Positions 44,493 to 56,597 of a DNA stretch of 64,000 bases are shown piece after piece. How positions within the stretch are numbered: the first letter of the stretch is position 1; each line of letters opens with the position of its first letter. Source of the stretch: Bog-473 sp963738135 (GTDB lineage: Bacteria > Actinomycetota > Acidimicrobiia > Acidimicrobiales > RAAP-2); the NCBI GenBank assembly GCA_963738135.1, contig CAVTVK010000003.1:186001-250000 (forward strand). Reading direction: 5' to 3'. The notes under the pieces were generated by a model. It was not told the DNA's origin, made no database searches, and was given only the letters and a program-made list of their open reading frames with translations. The position numbers and the translations under genes were made by a program.

Positions 44493-45610
44493 ATGGCCGC
44501 ACAGCGTGAATGGTTCGAGAAGGACTACTACAAGATGCTCGGCGTCGTTTCCACGGCGTCGGACAAGGAGATCACGCGCGCCTACCGGAAGCTCGCCAAG
44601 GAGAACCACCCGGACACCAACCCGGGCTCCGAGGAGCACTTCAAGGAGATCAGCGCCGCCTACGACGTCCTCGGCAACGCCGACAAGCGCAAGGAGTACG
44701 ACGAGGTCCGCTCGCACGGGCCGGTCGGCGGCTTCGGCGGCGCCGGGCGGCGGGGGTGGCACCTTCCGCATGGAGGACATGGGCGATCTGGGCGACCTCT
44801 TCGGTGGCCTCTTCGGCGGCGGCGCCGGCCGGACGCGCACGACCCAGCGCGGGCCGCAGCGCGGGGCCGACATGGAGGCGCAGCTGCACCTGTCCTTCCA
44901 GGACGCGGTGCACGGCGTCACGACGTCGGTCAACGTGCCCCAGGAGGTGCGCTGCTCGAACTGCCGCGGCAGTGGGGCGGCCCCGGGGACATCGACCCAC
45001 ACCTGCCCGCGTTGCGGGGGGTCGGGGAGCCTCAACGACAACCAGGGCCTCTTCTCGCTGAGCACGGTCTGCCCCGACTGCATGGGTCGGGGGACGTTGT
45101 TCGACACGCCCTGCCCGGTCTGCCACGGGACGGGCACCGAGCACAAGGTGCGCTCGGTCAAGGTTCGCATTCCGGCTGGGGTCGAGGACGGCCAGCGCAT
45201 CAGGGTCAAGGGGCGGGGCGCGCCCGGACAGGGCATGGCGCCCGCCGGCGACCTCTACGTGGTCGTCCACGTGGCGGGCCACGAGGTCTTCGGGCGCACC
45301 GGGCGCAACCTGACCATCACGGTGCCGATCACGTTCCCGGAAGCCGCGTTGGGCACCACCATCACGGTGCCGACGCTCGACGGCAAGGTCACGCTCAAGG
45401 TGCCGGCGGGCACGGCGTCGGGCAAGGTGCTGCGCGTGCGCGGCCGCGGGGTGCTCGGCCGGGTCCGGCCGCAACGCCAAGAAGCCCGGCGATCTGCTGG
45501 TCAAGGTCGAGGTGGTCGTGCCCACGGAGCTCAGCGACGAGCAGAAGGCGGCGTTGGAGTCGCTGGCGGCGGTGACGGAACCGGCGCCGCGGATTGCGGT
45601 GGACGGATGA
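44493..45610 (+). CDS. dnaJ: chaperone DnaJ (Hsp40), two frameshifts
   Basis: The J-domain YYKMLGVVSTASDKEITRAY with the HPD motif (KENHPDTNPG) is in the first frame. A one-base skip between 44742 and 44756 leads into the Gly/Phe linker (MGDLGDLFGGLFGGG) and four zinc-binding motifs: CSNCRGSG, CPRCGGSG, CPDCMGRG and CPVCHGTG. A second skip near 45455-45466 restores the C-terminus (NAKKPGDLLVKVEVVVPTEL). The corrected length is 371 aa. It stimulates DnaK ATPase and binds substrates. Both skips lie in G/C-rich runs. Confidence 0.92.
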
Positions 45611-45644
45611 GGGGCGTGTGTGGGGTGAACGGGGTGATCAGGTG

Positions 45645-46028
45645 ATGGCCGACCGCGACGAGAACCAGGCGGTCTACGTGATTTCGGTGGCGGCCGAGCT
45701 GACGGGGATGCACCCGCAGACCCTGCGCATCTACGAGCGCAAGGGCCTGCTCGATCCCTCGCGGACGAGCGGCGGCAGCCGACGCTTCTCGGAGCACGAT
45801 CTCGAGCGGCTGCGCCATATTCAGGAGCTGACCTCCACGGGGCTCAACCTCGAAGGCGTGCGCCGGGTGCTGCAGCTCGAAGCCGAGCTGTCCCGGCTGC
45901 GCCAGGAGCTGGTGGAGGTGCGGGCCCAGGCACTCGACGCGGTGGCGGCCACGCACCGGCAGTACCGGCGCGACCTGGTGCCGCTGCGGCAGATGCCCGT
46001 GCCGTTCCGGCGGCGGACCGGGACGTAG
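45645..46028 (+). CDS. hspR: heat-shock repressor HspR (MerR family)
   Basis: The 127-aa protein has the MerR-type helix-turn-helix YVISVAAELTGMHPQTLRIY, then ERKGLLDPSRTSGGSRRFSE and DLERLRHIQELTSTGLNLEG, as in Streptomyces and Mycobacterium HspR. A helical tail with Leu/Arg repeats follows. It represses the chaperone operon by binding the HAIR element upstream of dnaK, using DnaK as co-repressor in studied species. ATG at 45645 is preferred to the longer in-frame start at 45594. It is the only gene of the chaperone operon without a frameshift. Confidence 0.93.
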   Translation: MADRDENQAVYVISVAAELTGMHPQTLRIYERKGLLDPSRTSGGSRRFSEHDLERLRHIQELTSTGLNLEGVRRVLQLEAELSRLRQELVEVRAQALDAVAATHRQYRRDLVPLRQMPVPFRRRTGT

Positions 46029-46123
46029 GACGAGGCCAGCACCGTGCTGGACACGACACAGGAGACAACGGACACGATCACGAATGTGCACACCACGAGG
46101 CGCGAGATGAGAAAGGCGGGCCG

Positions 46124-48612
<2,489 letters not shown>

Positions 48613-48614
48613 GT

Positions 48615-48628
48615 CGGGTCAGAACCCG
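48615..48628. terminator. short hairpin between clpB and the G1 peptidase gene
   Basis: CGGGT-CAGA-ACCCG, a perfect 5-base stem with a 4-base loop, lies between the convergent stops and overlaps the end of the peptidase gene. It is a weak candidate because the stem is short and no T-tract follows. Confidence 0.35.
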
Positions 48629-50253
48629 GTGGCGGCGATGATGGGGCCGTTGAGCTGGGTCCCGGACATGCCCCCGTCGTTGGGCGCGTCGCCGAAGCTG
48701 TAGACCGCGCCGAGGGACGACGCGACCCAGTAGCCCTTGCCATCGGACGTGCTGAAGACCGACGTGGCCGGGTTCAGTGCGTTGAAGCTGGTCGCGGGCG
48801 GCGAGCCGGCCGCGATGGCGTCGCCGTAATGGAAGACCTCGCCGTCGCTCAGGAGGATCAGATAGCCCAGCCCGTCGGGAGTCGGCACGGCCGACGTCAC
48901 GGTGCCGTGGCCCGGCGCACCGAAGTACGGGGCGTCGCCGAACGTGTAGATGTTCCCGGCGGAGGTCACCAGCCAGTAGCCGTGGCCCGTGGCGTCGGGC
49001 ATGACGGCCACGGCGGACCCGGCGCAGCCCCCGATACCGGGACACGATCCGGCGAAGTGGGCGTCACCGAAGGCGAAGACGCCGCCGTCTGCGGCCACCA
49101 TGAAGTAGCCGTTGTCGTCGATGGAGGGGACCATGCCCACAATGGGCGCGTTGAGGCTGTTCGGGAGCCCCGAGCCGGCCGGATGCAGACCGATCCCCGG
49201 TATGGACCCGTAGAACTGGGTGTCGCCGTAGCTGAAGACACCGCCGTCCGAGGCGTCGAGCCAGTACCCGGCGTGATCTGCCGTGGGCACGATCCCCACG
49301 ACGGGCCGTTGCAGGTGCAGGCTTCCGGTCGACCCGTAGAACTGGGCCCCGCCGAACGAGAAGATGCCGCCGTCGGATCCCACGAGCCAGTACCCGCGTG
49401 CGCTCGGCACGAAGGAATCCGTGAACGTGCTCGCCGATGGCGATCCCGACGCCGTCGCCGGCCCCGCCGAGGCGATGACGTTGCCGCTGGCGTCGATCAT
49501 GTCGATCGCGTTCAGGCTCACCTGGCCGACCGGGGTGTAGGTCATGTGCGTGAACGTCGCCGAGCCGAAGTTGGCCAGCACGGGCTGGGCCGCGCCCACG
49601 GCCGTGGGCAACTCCTCGATCCACTCGGCCGAGGCGCCGGGGCCGCTGTAGCTCATCGGCTGCGAGAAGGAATCCCCTGGTTGCGACGCATCGCTGATCG
49701 AGAGCTGCCACGTGCTGCCCGAGGTGTGCTGAATGCTGGCCACCATCTGGTCGCCGGGATTGACGAGACCGATGGTCACCGAGGGCTGGGGAAAGAGCTC
49801 GTACCAGGCGTAGTAGGCCGTCTGACCCTGGTTGGTCACCTGCGCCGTCCCGGTCTGGATGATGGAGCCCGGTGAGCTGGGTCCGCCGTCGATCCCTACC
49901 CAGGTGGCCGAAGCCCCGCTGTACTGCGTGGCCTGGACACTGGGGACGGTCCAATTGCCGGTGACGCCGCTGAACGTCATACCGGTGGCGATCTGTCCCG
50001 ACCAGTTGGTGCTCTCGGACGCGAACTGGCCGCCGGCCACGTGCGGCACCGGCGTCGTCACGAAGTTGCCCGGGTGGGAGTGGAACGGTGAAGGGGAAGC
50101 CGCCAGCGCGTGGCCCTGCGCTGCCCACGGGGCGACGGGCGTCGCTGTTGGCGAAGCGTTCTGCGCTCCTGCCGCCGACGCGCCCATCACCAGACCGACC
50201 GCGACGAGCGCGCCGGCGCTCAGCCACCTCCAAAGACGAAAGGACCCTGGCAA
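48619..50253 (-). CDS. secreted G1-family (eqolisin) peptidase with six propeller-like repeats
   Basis: The 544-aa protein has a signal peptide (LSAGALVAVGLVMGASAAGA). The G1 domain is at about 75-275: ESTNWSGQIATGMTFSGVTG, TWVGIDGG, the candidate catalytic Gln in IIQTGTAQ and the Glu in AEWIEELPT. After residue 290 come six repeats of about 45 aa with the pattern GYW-DGG-(I/V)F-GDA, degenerating towards the C-terminus (last copy GYWVASSLGAVYSFGDAPND). Six copies suggest a six-bladed beta-propeller. TTG at 50253 has GGGAGG upstream. Probable extracellular acid peptidase with a binding module. Confidence 0.8.
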   Translation of the reverse strand: MPGSFRLWRWLSAGALVAVGLVMGASAAGAQNASPTATPVAPWAAQGHALAASPSPFHSHPGNFVTTPVPHVAGGQFASESTNWSGQIATGMTFSGVTGNWTVPSVQATQYSGASATWVGIDGGPSSPGSIIQTGTAQVTNQGQTAYYAWYELFPQPSVTIGLVNPGDQMVASIQHTSGSTWQLSISDASQPGDSFSQPMSYSGPGASAEWIEELPTAVGAAQPVLANFGSATFTHMTYTPVGQVSLNAIDMIDASGNVIASAGPATASGSPSASTFTDSFVPSARGYWLVGSDGGIFSFGGAQFYGSTGSLHLQRPVVGIVPTADHAGYWLDASDGGVFSYGDTQFYGSIPGIGLHPAGSGLPNSLNAPIVGMVPSIDDNGYFMVAADGGVFAFGDAHFAGSCPGIGGCAGSAVAVMPDATGHGYWLVTSAGNIYTFGDAPYFGAPGHGTVTSAVPTPDGLGYLILLSDGEVFHYGDAIAAGSPPATSFNALNPATSVFSTSDGKGYWVASSLGAVYSFGDAPNDGGMSGTQLNGPIIAATGF

Positions 50254-50462
50254 ATCGTCCGCCTCCCAAATTCGTTGTGCGCGTGGACCGCACGATTGTA
50301 CGCACGCCGACTGCGAAACATCAGTGTTTGCCTGGAGTGCTTGGGCTCGAATTGTCCTGCGCAATCGTTGTGTAGGCGTGGCGTGAGGGGCGGATCGCCG
50401 GATGGTCGCCGGCGGCGATGCGACCGCCTTCACCCGCTCTCACCTCACCGTGTGGAAGCGGG

Positions 50463-51775
50463 TCAGCCCCCTGCGAAGTGCGGAGCGTTCGCCGGAAGCG
50501 GACGCAGGAGCGGCACCGAGCTGTCGGCATGGGCTCGCTCACGGGAAAGGTCGAGGAACGCTTGCAGGGTCGGGACCCCGTCGGTGGCCATGCCGACCAC
50601 GGTGCCGATGCCCGTGCCGGCCGAGGAGCCGAAGAACGGTGCGTTCCCGTAGTTGAACAGCCCGCCGTCGGCCGCGGTGAACCAGTAGCCGCCGCCGTCG
50701 GGCATGGCCGCCATGCCCACGATCGGCTGGGCCAGGTGGATGCTGCCTGTCGACCCGAAGAACTGGGCGTCCCCGTAGCTGAAGATCCCACCGTCCGACG
50801 CGACCAGCCAGTAGCCCTCGCCATCGGGCATCGGCGCCATACCGACGATGGGCTTGTTGAGGTGGATGCTGCCGGTGGAGCCGTAGAACTGCGCGTCCCC
50901 GTAGCTGAAGATGCCGCCGTCCGACGCGACCAGCCAGTAACCCCCGCCGTCGGGCGTCGCCGCCATGCCGACGATGGGTTGATTGAGGTGAATGCCGCCG
51001 GTCGACCCGTAGAACTGGGCGTCGCCGTAGCTGAAGATGCCCCCGTCGTTGGCGACCAGCCAGTAGCCCCCGCCGTCGAGGGTCGGGGCGATGCCCACGA
51101 TGGGCTTGTTGAGGGGGAGCGAGCCGGCGGAGCCGTGGAAGGTGGCGTCTCCGTAGTTGAAGATGCCCCCGTCGGATGCCGCCAGCCAGTACCCACCGTC
51201 GTCACCCGTTTGCGCAATGCCGACGATGGGCTTGTTCACGGGCGTTCCGGACAGGTCGCCGAAGAAGTTGGCGTCACCGAAGTTGGCCACGGTGCCCTTC
51301 GAGTCGACCTGGTAGTAGCCGATGGAGCCGTCACCGCCCAGGGATACGGAGACGCCCGAGTTGTCACTGTCGGTGACGTTTGCCGTTGCGCTGCGCGTCG
51401 CCGAGCGCTCCCGGAATGAAGAAGATGTCAAGGGTGCACGTCCCCATGGGTGGCAACGTGATGCCTTGCAGCGTCGGGGACAGGGCAATTCGTGTCGAAA
51501 AAGCCGAAGTAGTCGTCGGCAGCGGGGCCCGCTGAGAGTGAAGTTGGTAATGGGTCGTGTCGGTCGACAACCGGTGTTCGTCACGGTGAAGGTCAGCGGC
51601 CCGGCGACGTCTCCCAACGTGATCGCGCCGAAGTTCAGGCTCGCCGGCGCCACGCTCAGGCGTGCGGCGCAGCTCCAGCGCTGCTGCCGGTAGCGGCCAC
51701 GGCGACGACCGAAAGCCCGCCGCAAAGAGCACTGCATGCCGCCAGCGACATCCAGTGCCGCACTCGGGTCCCCAT
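50463..51775 (-). CDS. secreted repeat protein with Ig-like N-terminal domain (several frameshifts)
   Basis: ATG at 51775 (GGAGG upstream) starts a signal peptide (SLAACSALCGGLSVVAVAAT). An apparent lost base near 51660 joins it to LSVAPASLNFGAITLGDVAG, a choice-of-anchor/ASPM-like beta-sandwich strand pattern. Three further one-base shifts (near 51525, 51477 and 51390-51405) give FFDTNCPV, then LQGITLPPMGTCTLDIFFIP, then SATANVTDSDNSG. Six repeats follow, the middle four nearly identical (GYWLVASDGGIFSYGDAQFY). The corrected length is about 436 aa. It is a tandem relative of the G1 peptidase gene without its catalytic domain. Damage may be sequencing error or decay. Confidence 0.65.
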
Positions 51776-51867
51776 CTCTGCCCCTCCGTCCCCGGGTGCT
51801 GTCACCCAGCCCGCCAGATGTTACTCAGGTGAGACTCACGCGCGAGATTCGTTCGCCGCGTTTGTCA

Positions 51868-51940
51868 CAGTGTTGCGACTTGCGACTGCCGACTGCCGAC
51901 TGTGTCGCGACTTGCGACTGTCAGTGTGTTGCGACTGCCG
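51868..51940. repeat. degenerate tandem repeats of GCGACT-type units
   Basis: The stretch contains GTTGCGACT twice, TTGCGACTG three times and GCCGACT in tandem, with spacers of 0-10 bases. It lies between the repeat protein gene and the DJ-1 gene, in the upstream region of the former. No coding or clear regulatory meaning is seen. Confidence 0.6.
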
Positions 51941-51946
51941 AAGGAC

Positions 51947-52517
51947 TCAGACGAGCACGCCGTCCGGCGAGAAGGCGGCGGTGAGCTCGCGGCAGAACGC
52001 GCCGAGGTCCTCCGGCCCGCGGCTTGTCACCAAGGTGTTGATGCCGAGACGGCACACCACGACGTCGCGGTCGACCCAGTAGGCGCCGGCGTTGCGCAGG
52101 TCGGTCTGCAGGCTCGGCCATGAAGTCAGTGTGCGGCCGGCCACGAGGTCACCCTCAATGAGGGTCCACGGACCGTGGCAGATGGCGGCCACGGGCTTGC
52201 CGGCCTCGAAGATGGCCATGAGGAAGTCCACCGCCGCGGCGTCGGTGCGGAGGCTGTCGGGGTTGGCCACGCCGCCCGGCAGGACGACCGCGTCATAGTC
52301 GGCGGCGCGGGCGCTGTCGGTGACCTGGTCCACCGGGAAGCGGTCGGCGCGATCGAGGTGACGCATGGTCTCGACCAGACCCGGACTGGGGGGCCACCAC
52401 CGATGGCGTTCCGCCGGCGTCGACCACGGTCCGCCAGGGCCGCAGCAGCTCGATCTCCTCTATGCCCTCGTTCGCCACGACGAAGGCGACCCGCTGGCCT
52501 TGCAGTTCGTTGGTCAC
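51947..52517 (-). CDS. DJ-1/PfpI family protein, one frameshift
   Basis: GTG at 52517 starts RVAFVVANEGIEEIELLRPW. A one-base skip at 52379-52382 joins VVAPQSG to LVETMRHLDRADRFPVDQVT, and the protein continues DYDAVVLPGGVANPDSLRTD and AAICHGPWTLIEGDLVAGRT, with the nucleophile Cys in AICHG. The corrected length is 189 aa. The family includes glyoxalase III/deglycase and general stress proteins (YhbO/PfpI type). Divergent from purA. Confidence 0.88.
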
Positions 52518-52689
52518 CGTCAGACACTCCTTCGAGCCCTCCGGGACGACCCGGTCGATCCGGGCGGTCCCTGCCCTTCGCGGGAGATACCCCGTCCCGG
52601 CCTCCCCGAACCCCGTCGTTTCGAACCACGATTTCGGGGAGGGCTACACTTGTGCGTAATCCGAAGCGACTGAGCGAACGGAGAGACGC

Positions 52690-53973
52690 GTGCCCGCAAC
52701 CGTTGTGGTCGGGACCCAATGGGGCGACGAGGGGAAGGGCAAGCTCACCGACCACCTCGCCCGCGAGATGGACCTGGTGGTCCGCTACCAGGGTGGCCAC
52801 AACGCCGGTCACCGCATTGTGGTCAACGGCGAGGCCTTTGCCCTCCAGCTGGTGCCGAGCGGCATCCTCTATGACCACATCACGCCGATCATCGGCAATG
52901 GCGTGGTGGTGGACCCCGCCGTCCTGCTCGCGGAGCTCGACAGTCTGGCCGCCAAGGGCGTCGACACCAGTCGGCTGGTCGTCAGCGGCAACGCCCACTT
53001 GATCATGCCCTACCACCAGGAGCTGGACCGGGTGACCGAGCGCTTCCTGGGCAAGAACGCCCTCGGGACGACCAAGCGCGGTATCGGTCCCGCCTACGCC
53101 GACAAGGCGACCCGGGTGGGGCTGCGGGTGCAGGATCTCTTCGACCCCAAGATCTTCCGGCAGAAGCTCGACGTCGTGTTGAAGGAGAAGAACGCCATCC
53201 TGGCCAAGGTGTACAACCGGTTGCCGCTGGACGCCGGGGACATCGCCGACCGCTACCTGGGCGAGTACGCCCCCCGCATCGAGCCCATGGTGGGCGACAC
53301 CGTCGGCCTGGTCCACGACGCCATGGATCACGACCGCGAGGTCCTGCTCGAAGGCGCGCAGGCCACCTTCTTGGACCTCGACCACGGCACGTATCCATTC
53401 GTCACGTCCTCCAACCCCGTGGCAGGCGGAGCCTGCACGGGCTCGGGGCTCGGGCCGCGCGACATCGACCGCGTCATCGGCATCGCCAAGGCGTACGTGA
53501 CCAGGGTCGGGGCCGGGCCCTTCCCGACCGAGCAGGACAACGACGTCGGAGAGCTCCTGGTCGAGCGGGGCCACGAGTTCGGGACGAATACCGGGCGCAA
53601 GCGACGCTGCGGCTGGTTCGACGCCGTCATGCTCCGCCAGGCGGTGCGCCTCAATTCCCTGACCGAGGTGGCCCTGACCAAGCTCGACGTCCTCGACACG
53701 TTCGAGTCGGTCAAGGTCTGCGTCGCCTACGAGGCCGACGGCATCCGCTACACCCACCTGCCCTACCACCAGTCGACGTTCCACAAGGCGGCGCCGGTCT
53801 ACGAGGAGCTTCCCGGGTGGCGCACGGACCTCAGCGCGGCAACGGCACCCGGTGACATGCCGGCGGCCGCCCGCGAGTACGTGGGCTTCTTGTCCGAGCA
53901 GATCGGCGTGCCCGTTCGTCTCGTCGGAGTCGGACCGGGCCGCGAGCAGACCGTTTCCTTCGCGACGGCGTGA
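52690..53973 (+). CDS. purA: adenylosuccinate synthetase
   Basis: The 427-aa enzyme joins IMP and aspartate using GTP, the first step to AMP. It has the P-loop-like VVVGTQWGDEGKGKLTDHLA with catalytic Asp and GGHNAGHRIV with catalytic His, then GTTKRGIGPAYADKATRVGL and TNTGRKRRCGWFDAVMLRQA. GTG at 52690. First of a tightly packed purine operon; its stop overlaps the purD start. Confidence 0.97.
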   Translation: MPATVVVGTQWGDEGKGKLTDHLAREMDLVVRYQGGHNAGHRIVVNGEAFALQLVPSGILYDHITPIIGNGVVVDPAVLLAELDSLAAKGVDTSRLVVSGNAHLIMPYHQELDRVTERFLGKNALGTTKRGIGPAYADKATRVGLRVQDLFDPKIFRQKLDVVLKEKNAILAKVYNRLPLDAGDIADRYLGEYAPRIEPMVGDTVGLVHDAMDHDREVLLEGAQATFLDLDHGTYPFVTSSNPVAGGACTGSGLGPRDIDRVIGIAKAYVTRVGAGPFPTEQDNDVGELLVERGHEFGTNTGRKRRCGWFDAVMLRQAVRLNSLTEVALTKLDVLDTFESVKVCVAYEADGIRYTHLPYHQSTFHKAAPVYEELPGWRTDLSAATAPGDMPAAAREYVGFLSEQIGVPVRLVGVGPGREQTVSFATA

Positions 53974-55256
53974 GGGTCTGCATCGTCGGCAGCGGCGGCC
54001 GCGAGCACGCGCTCGCCCACGTGCTGGCGCGCACGGCCGACGTCGTGGTGACGCCGGGAAACGCCGGCATGGCCGCGCCGATCACCGTGACCGAGGACGA
54101 GCCGGTCGAGGAGATTGCGGCCGATCTCTACGTCATCGGTCCCGAGGCCCCGCTCGTGGCCGGACTCGCTGACATGCTGCGTGCTCAGGGTCGGGCGGTC
54201 ATGGGCCCGGGTGCGGACGGCGCCCTGCTGGAGGGTTCCAAGGCATTCATGAAGGACGTCCTGCGCGCGGCGGGCGTCCCGACGGCGCGCTTCGCCACCT
54301 TCGACGCGCTCGAGTCCGCCGCCGCCATGGCGTATCTCGAGACGCTGCCCGGCCCCTGGGTGATCAAGACCGACGGACTGGCCGGCGGCAAGGGCGTGCT
54401 GGTGGCGCAGAGCATCGGTGAGGCCCGCCAGGACGTCACCGCCAAGCTCTCCGGCCGCTCCTTCGGCGATGCCGGGCGGCACATCGTGATTGAGGAGGGG
54501 CTGGCGGGCGAGGAGTGCTCGCTGCTCGTGCTCTGTGACGGCACGCATGTCGTGCCGCTGGTGCCGGCGCAGGACTTCAAGCGCCTCGGAGACGGCGACG
54601 CCGGGCCCAACACCGGGGGCATGGGCGCCTACGCACCGATGCCGCACGTGGACGGGGCCACCGTGGACCGCATCATGGACGCTGCCGTCCGGCCGCTGGT
54701 CGAGGAACTGCGCCGCCGCGGCATCGAGTACCGCGGCGTGCTCTACGCCGGCCTCATGCTGACGGCGGACGGCCCCAAAGTCATTGAGTACAACGTGCGC
54801 CTGGGGGACCCCGAGGCCCAGGTGGTGCTGCCGCTCCTGGCCGACGACGCTGCCGAGCTCTTCCTGGCCGTGGCCAACGGGGAGCTCGACGAGGCGCACC
54901 CGCCGGCCTTCTCGGGCGAGTCCGCCGTGTGCGTCGTGCTGGCCTCACAGGGCTACCCCGAGAGCCCGCGTACCGGCGACACCATCGAGGGGCTCACCGC
55001 GAGCGGCCAATCCGTCGCCGCCACCGAAGGGGTGACCGTTTACCACGCCGGCACCCGGCGCCACAGCCCGGAAGGGCCGTTCTACACGGCCGGCGGGCGC
55101 GTGCTGGGCGTGGCGGCGGTGGCGCCGACGCTGGGACAGGCTCGCGAGCGCGCCTACACCGGTGCCGCACCGATTGACTGGGAGGGCATGCAGATGCGCC
55201 ACGACATCGCCGCGTTGGTCGCCGGTGCCCCGGTTGCCGCGGGAGGAGCCCCATGA
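53970..55256 (+). CDS. purD: phosphoribosylamine-glycine ligase (GAR synthetase)
   Basis: The 428-aa ATP-grasp enzyme makes GAR from phosphoribosylamine and glycine. It has VCIVGSGGREHALAHVLART at the N-terminus, GPGADGALLEGSKAFMKDVL, WVIKTDGLAGGKGVLVAQSI and EYNVRLGDPEAQVVLPLLAD. GTG at 53970 overlaps the purA stop by four bases and its own stop overlaps purB. Confidence 0.97.
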   Translation: MRVCIVGSGGREHALAHVLARTADVVVTPGNAGMAAPITVTEDEPVEEIAADLYVIGPEAPLVAGLADMLRAQGRAVMGPGADGALLEGSKAFMKDVLRAAGVPTARFATFDALESAAAMAYLETLPGPWVIKTDGLAGGKGVLVAQSIGEARQDVTAKLSGRSFGDAGRHIVIEEGLAGEECSLLVLCDGTHVVPLVPAQDFKRLGDGDAGPNTGGMGAYAPMPHVDGATVDRIMDAAVRPLVEELRRRGIEYRGVLYAGLMLTADGPKVIEYNVRLGDPEAQVVLPLLADDAAELFLAVANGELDEAHPPAFSGESAVCVVLASQGYPESPRTGDTIEGLTASGQSVAATEGVTVYHAGTRRHSPEGPFYTAGGRVLGVAAVAPTLGQARERAYTGAAPIDWEGMQMRHDIAALVAGAPVAAGGAP

Positions 55257-56557
55257 TCCCGCGCTACGCACCGCCGGACATGGCCGCGCTGTTCAGCGAC
55301 ACGGCGCGCTTCGCCCTCTGGCTCGAGGTCGAGCTGCTGGCCACGGAGGCGCAGGCCGCCGTCGGCGCAGTGCCGGCGGACGACGCCGCCACGTGCCGGG
55401 CCAAGGCTCCCACGGTCGACGACGTCTTCGTCACCGACGTGCTCGAGCGCGAGAAGGTGACCGATCACGACGTGGCCGCCTTCGTCGACGTCGTGCAGGA
55501 GCGCATCGGCGCGCCGGCCGGCTCGCACATCCACTACGGGTTGACGTCCTCGGACGTGGTGGACACCGCGCTGTGCGCCACGCTCACCCGGGCGGCCGAC
55601 CTGCTGCTGGCCGACCTCGATGCCTACGTGGCCGCGCTCAAGGCGCGCGCCCTCGAGCTCCTGCACGTGCCCGTCACGGGCCGCACCCACGGCATGCACG
55701 CCGAGCCCACGACCTTCGGTGCCAAGTTCGCGTTGTGGGCCCTGCAGGCGGACCGCGACCGGCGACGCCTGCGGGCCGCCCGCGACGGCATCGCCGTGGG
55801 CAAACTCTCGGGCGCTGTCGGCACCTACTCCAACATCGACCCCGCGGTCGAGGCCAGCGTGTGCGCGGCGCTCGGGCTGACTCCGGTGCCGGCCACCCAG
55901 GTGATCGCCCGGGACCGGCACGCCGAGTACTTCTACGCCTGCGCGGCCATCGGGTCGACCATTGAGCTCATGTGCACCGAGATCCGGCATCTGGCCCGGA
56001 GCGAGCTGGGCGAGGCGGAGGAGCCTTTCGGCGTCGGCCAGAAGGGCAGCTCGGCCATGCCGCACAAGCGCAACCCGATTCTTTCGGAGCGGCTGTGCGG
56101 GCTGGCCCGGTTGCAGCGCGGCTACCTCGGTGCCGGGTTGGAGGACGTCGCCCTGTGGCACGAGCGCGACATCTCGCACAGCTCGGTCGAGCGCGTGGCG
56201 CTGCCCGACGCATCCCTGCTCGCCTGCTACATGCTGCGCAAGGCGACGGGGCTCGCCGCCGGCCTGGTGATCCACCCCGAACGGGCGCGGCAGAACCTCA
56301 TTGAGGGCACGCTCGGGCTCGTCTTCTCCCAGTCCGTCCTGCTGGCCCTGGTCTCGGGCGGGCTGACGCGCGACGAGGCCTACCGGATCGTGCAGCGCGA
56401 CGCCCGCCTGGCCTGGGAGGAGCGCCGCCCTCTGCGCGCCGTCCTCGAGGCCGATGCCGAGGTGACTCTGGACGGCGCCCAGCTCGATGCTGCCTTCGAC
56501 CTGACGCGCACCCTGCGCCACGTCGACCGGTTCGCCGATGCCCTGGCCGCGCTGTGA
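55253..56557 (+). CDS. purB: adenylosuccinate lyase
   Basis: The 434-aa fumarase-superfamily enzyme acts twice in purine synthesis, on SAICAR and on adenylosuccinate. It has HIHYGLTSSDVVDTALCATL, GRTHGMHAEPTTFGAKFALW with the catalytic His, and the signature GSSAMPHKRNPILSERLCGL containing the catalytic Ser loop. ATG at 55253 overlaps purD (ATGA). Confidence 0.97.
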   Translation: MIPRYAPPDMAALFSDTARFALWLEVELLATEAQAAVGAVPADDAATCRAKAPTVDDVFVTDVLEREKVTDHDVAAFVDVVQERIGAPAGSHIHYGLTSSDVVDTALCATLTRAADLLLADLDAYVAALKARALELLHVPVTGRTHGMHAEPTTFGAKFALWALQADRDRRRLRAARDGIAVGKLSGAVGTYSNIDPAVEASVCAALGLTPVPATQVIARDRHAEYFYACAAIGSTIELMCTEIRHLARSELGEAEEPFGVGQKGSSAMPHKRNPILSERLCGLARLQRGYLGAGLEDVALWHERDISHSSVERVALPDASLLACYMLRKATGLAAGLVIHPERARQNLIEGTLGLVFSQSVLLALVSGGLTRDEAYRIVQRDARLAWEERRPLRAVLEADAEVTLDGAQLDAAFDLTRTLRHVDRFADALAAL

Positions 56558-56597
56558 CCCACCGCGCCATGACCCACCGCGCTGTGATCCCCGCACC

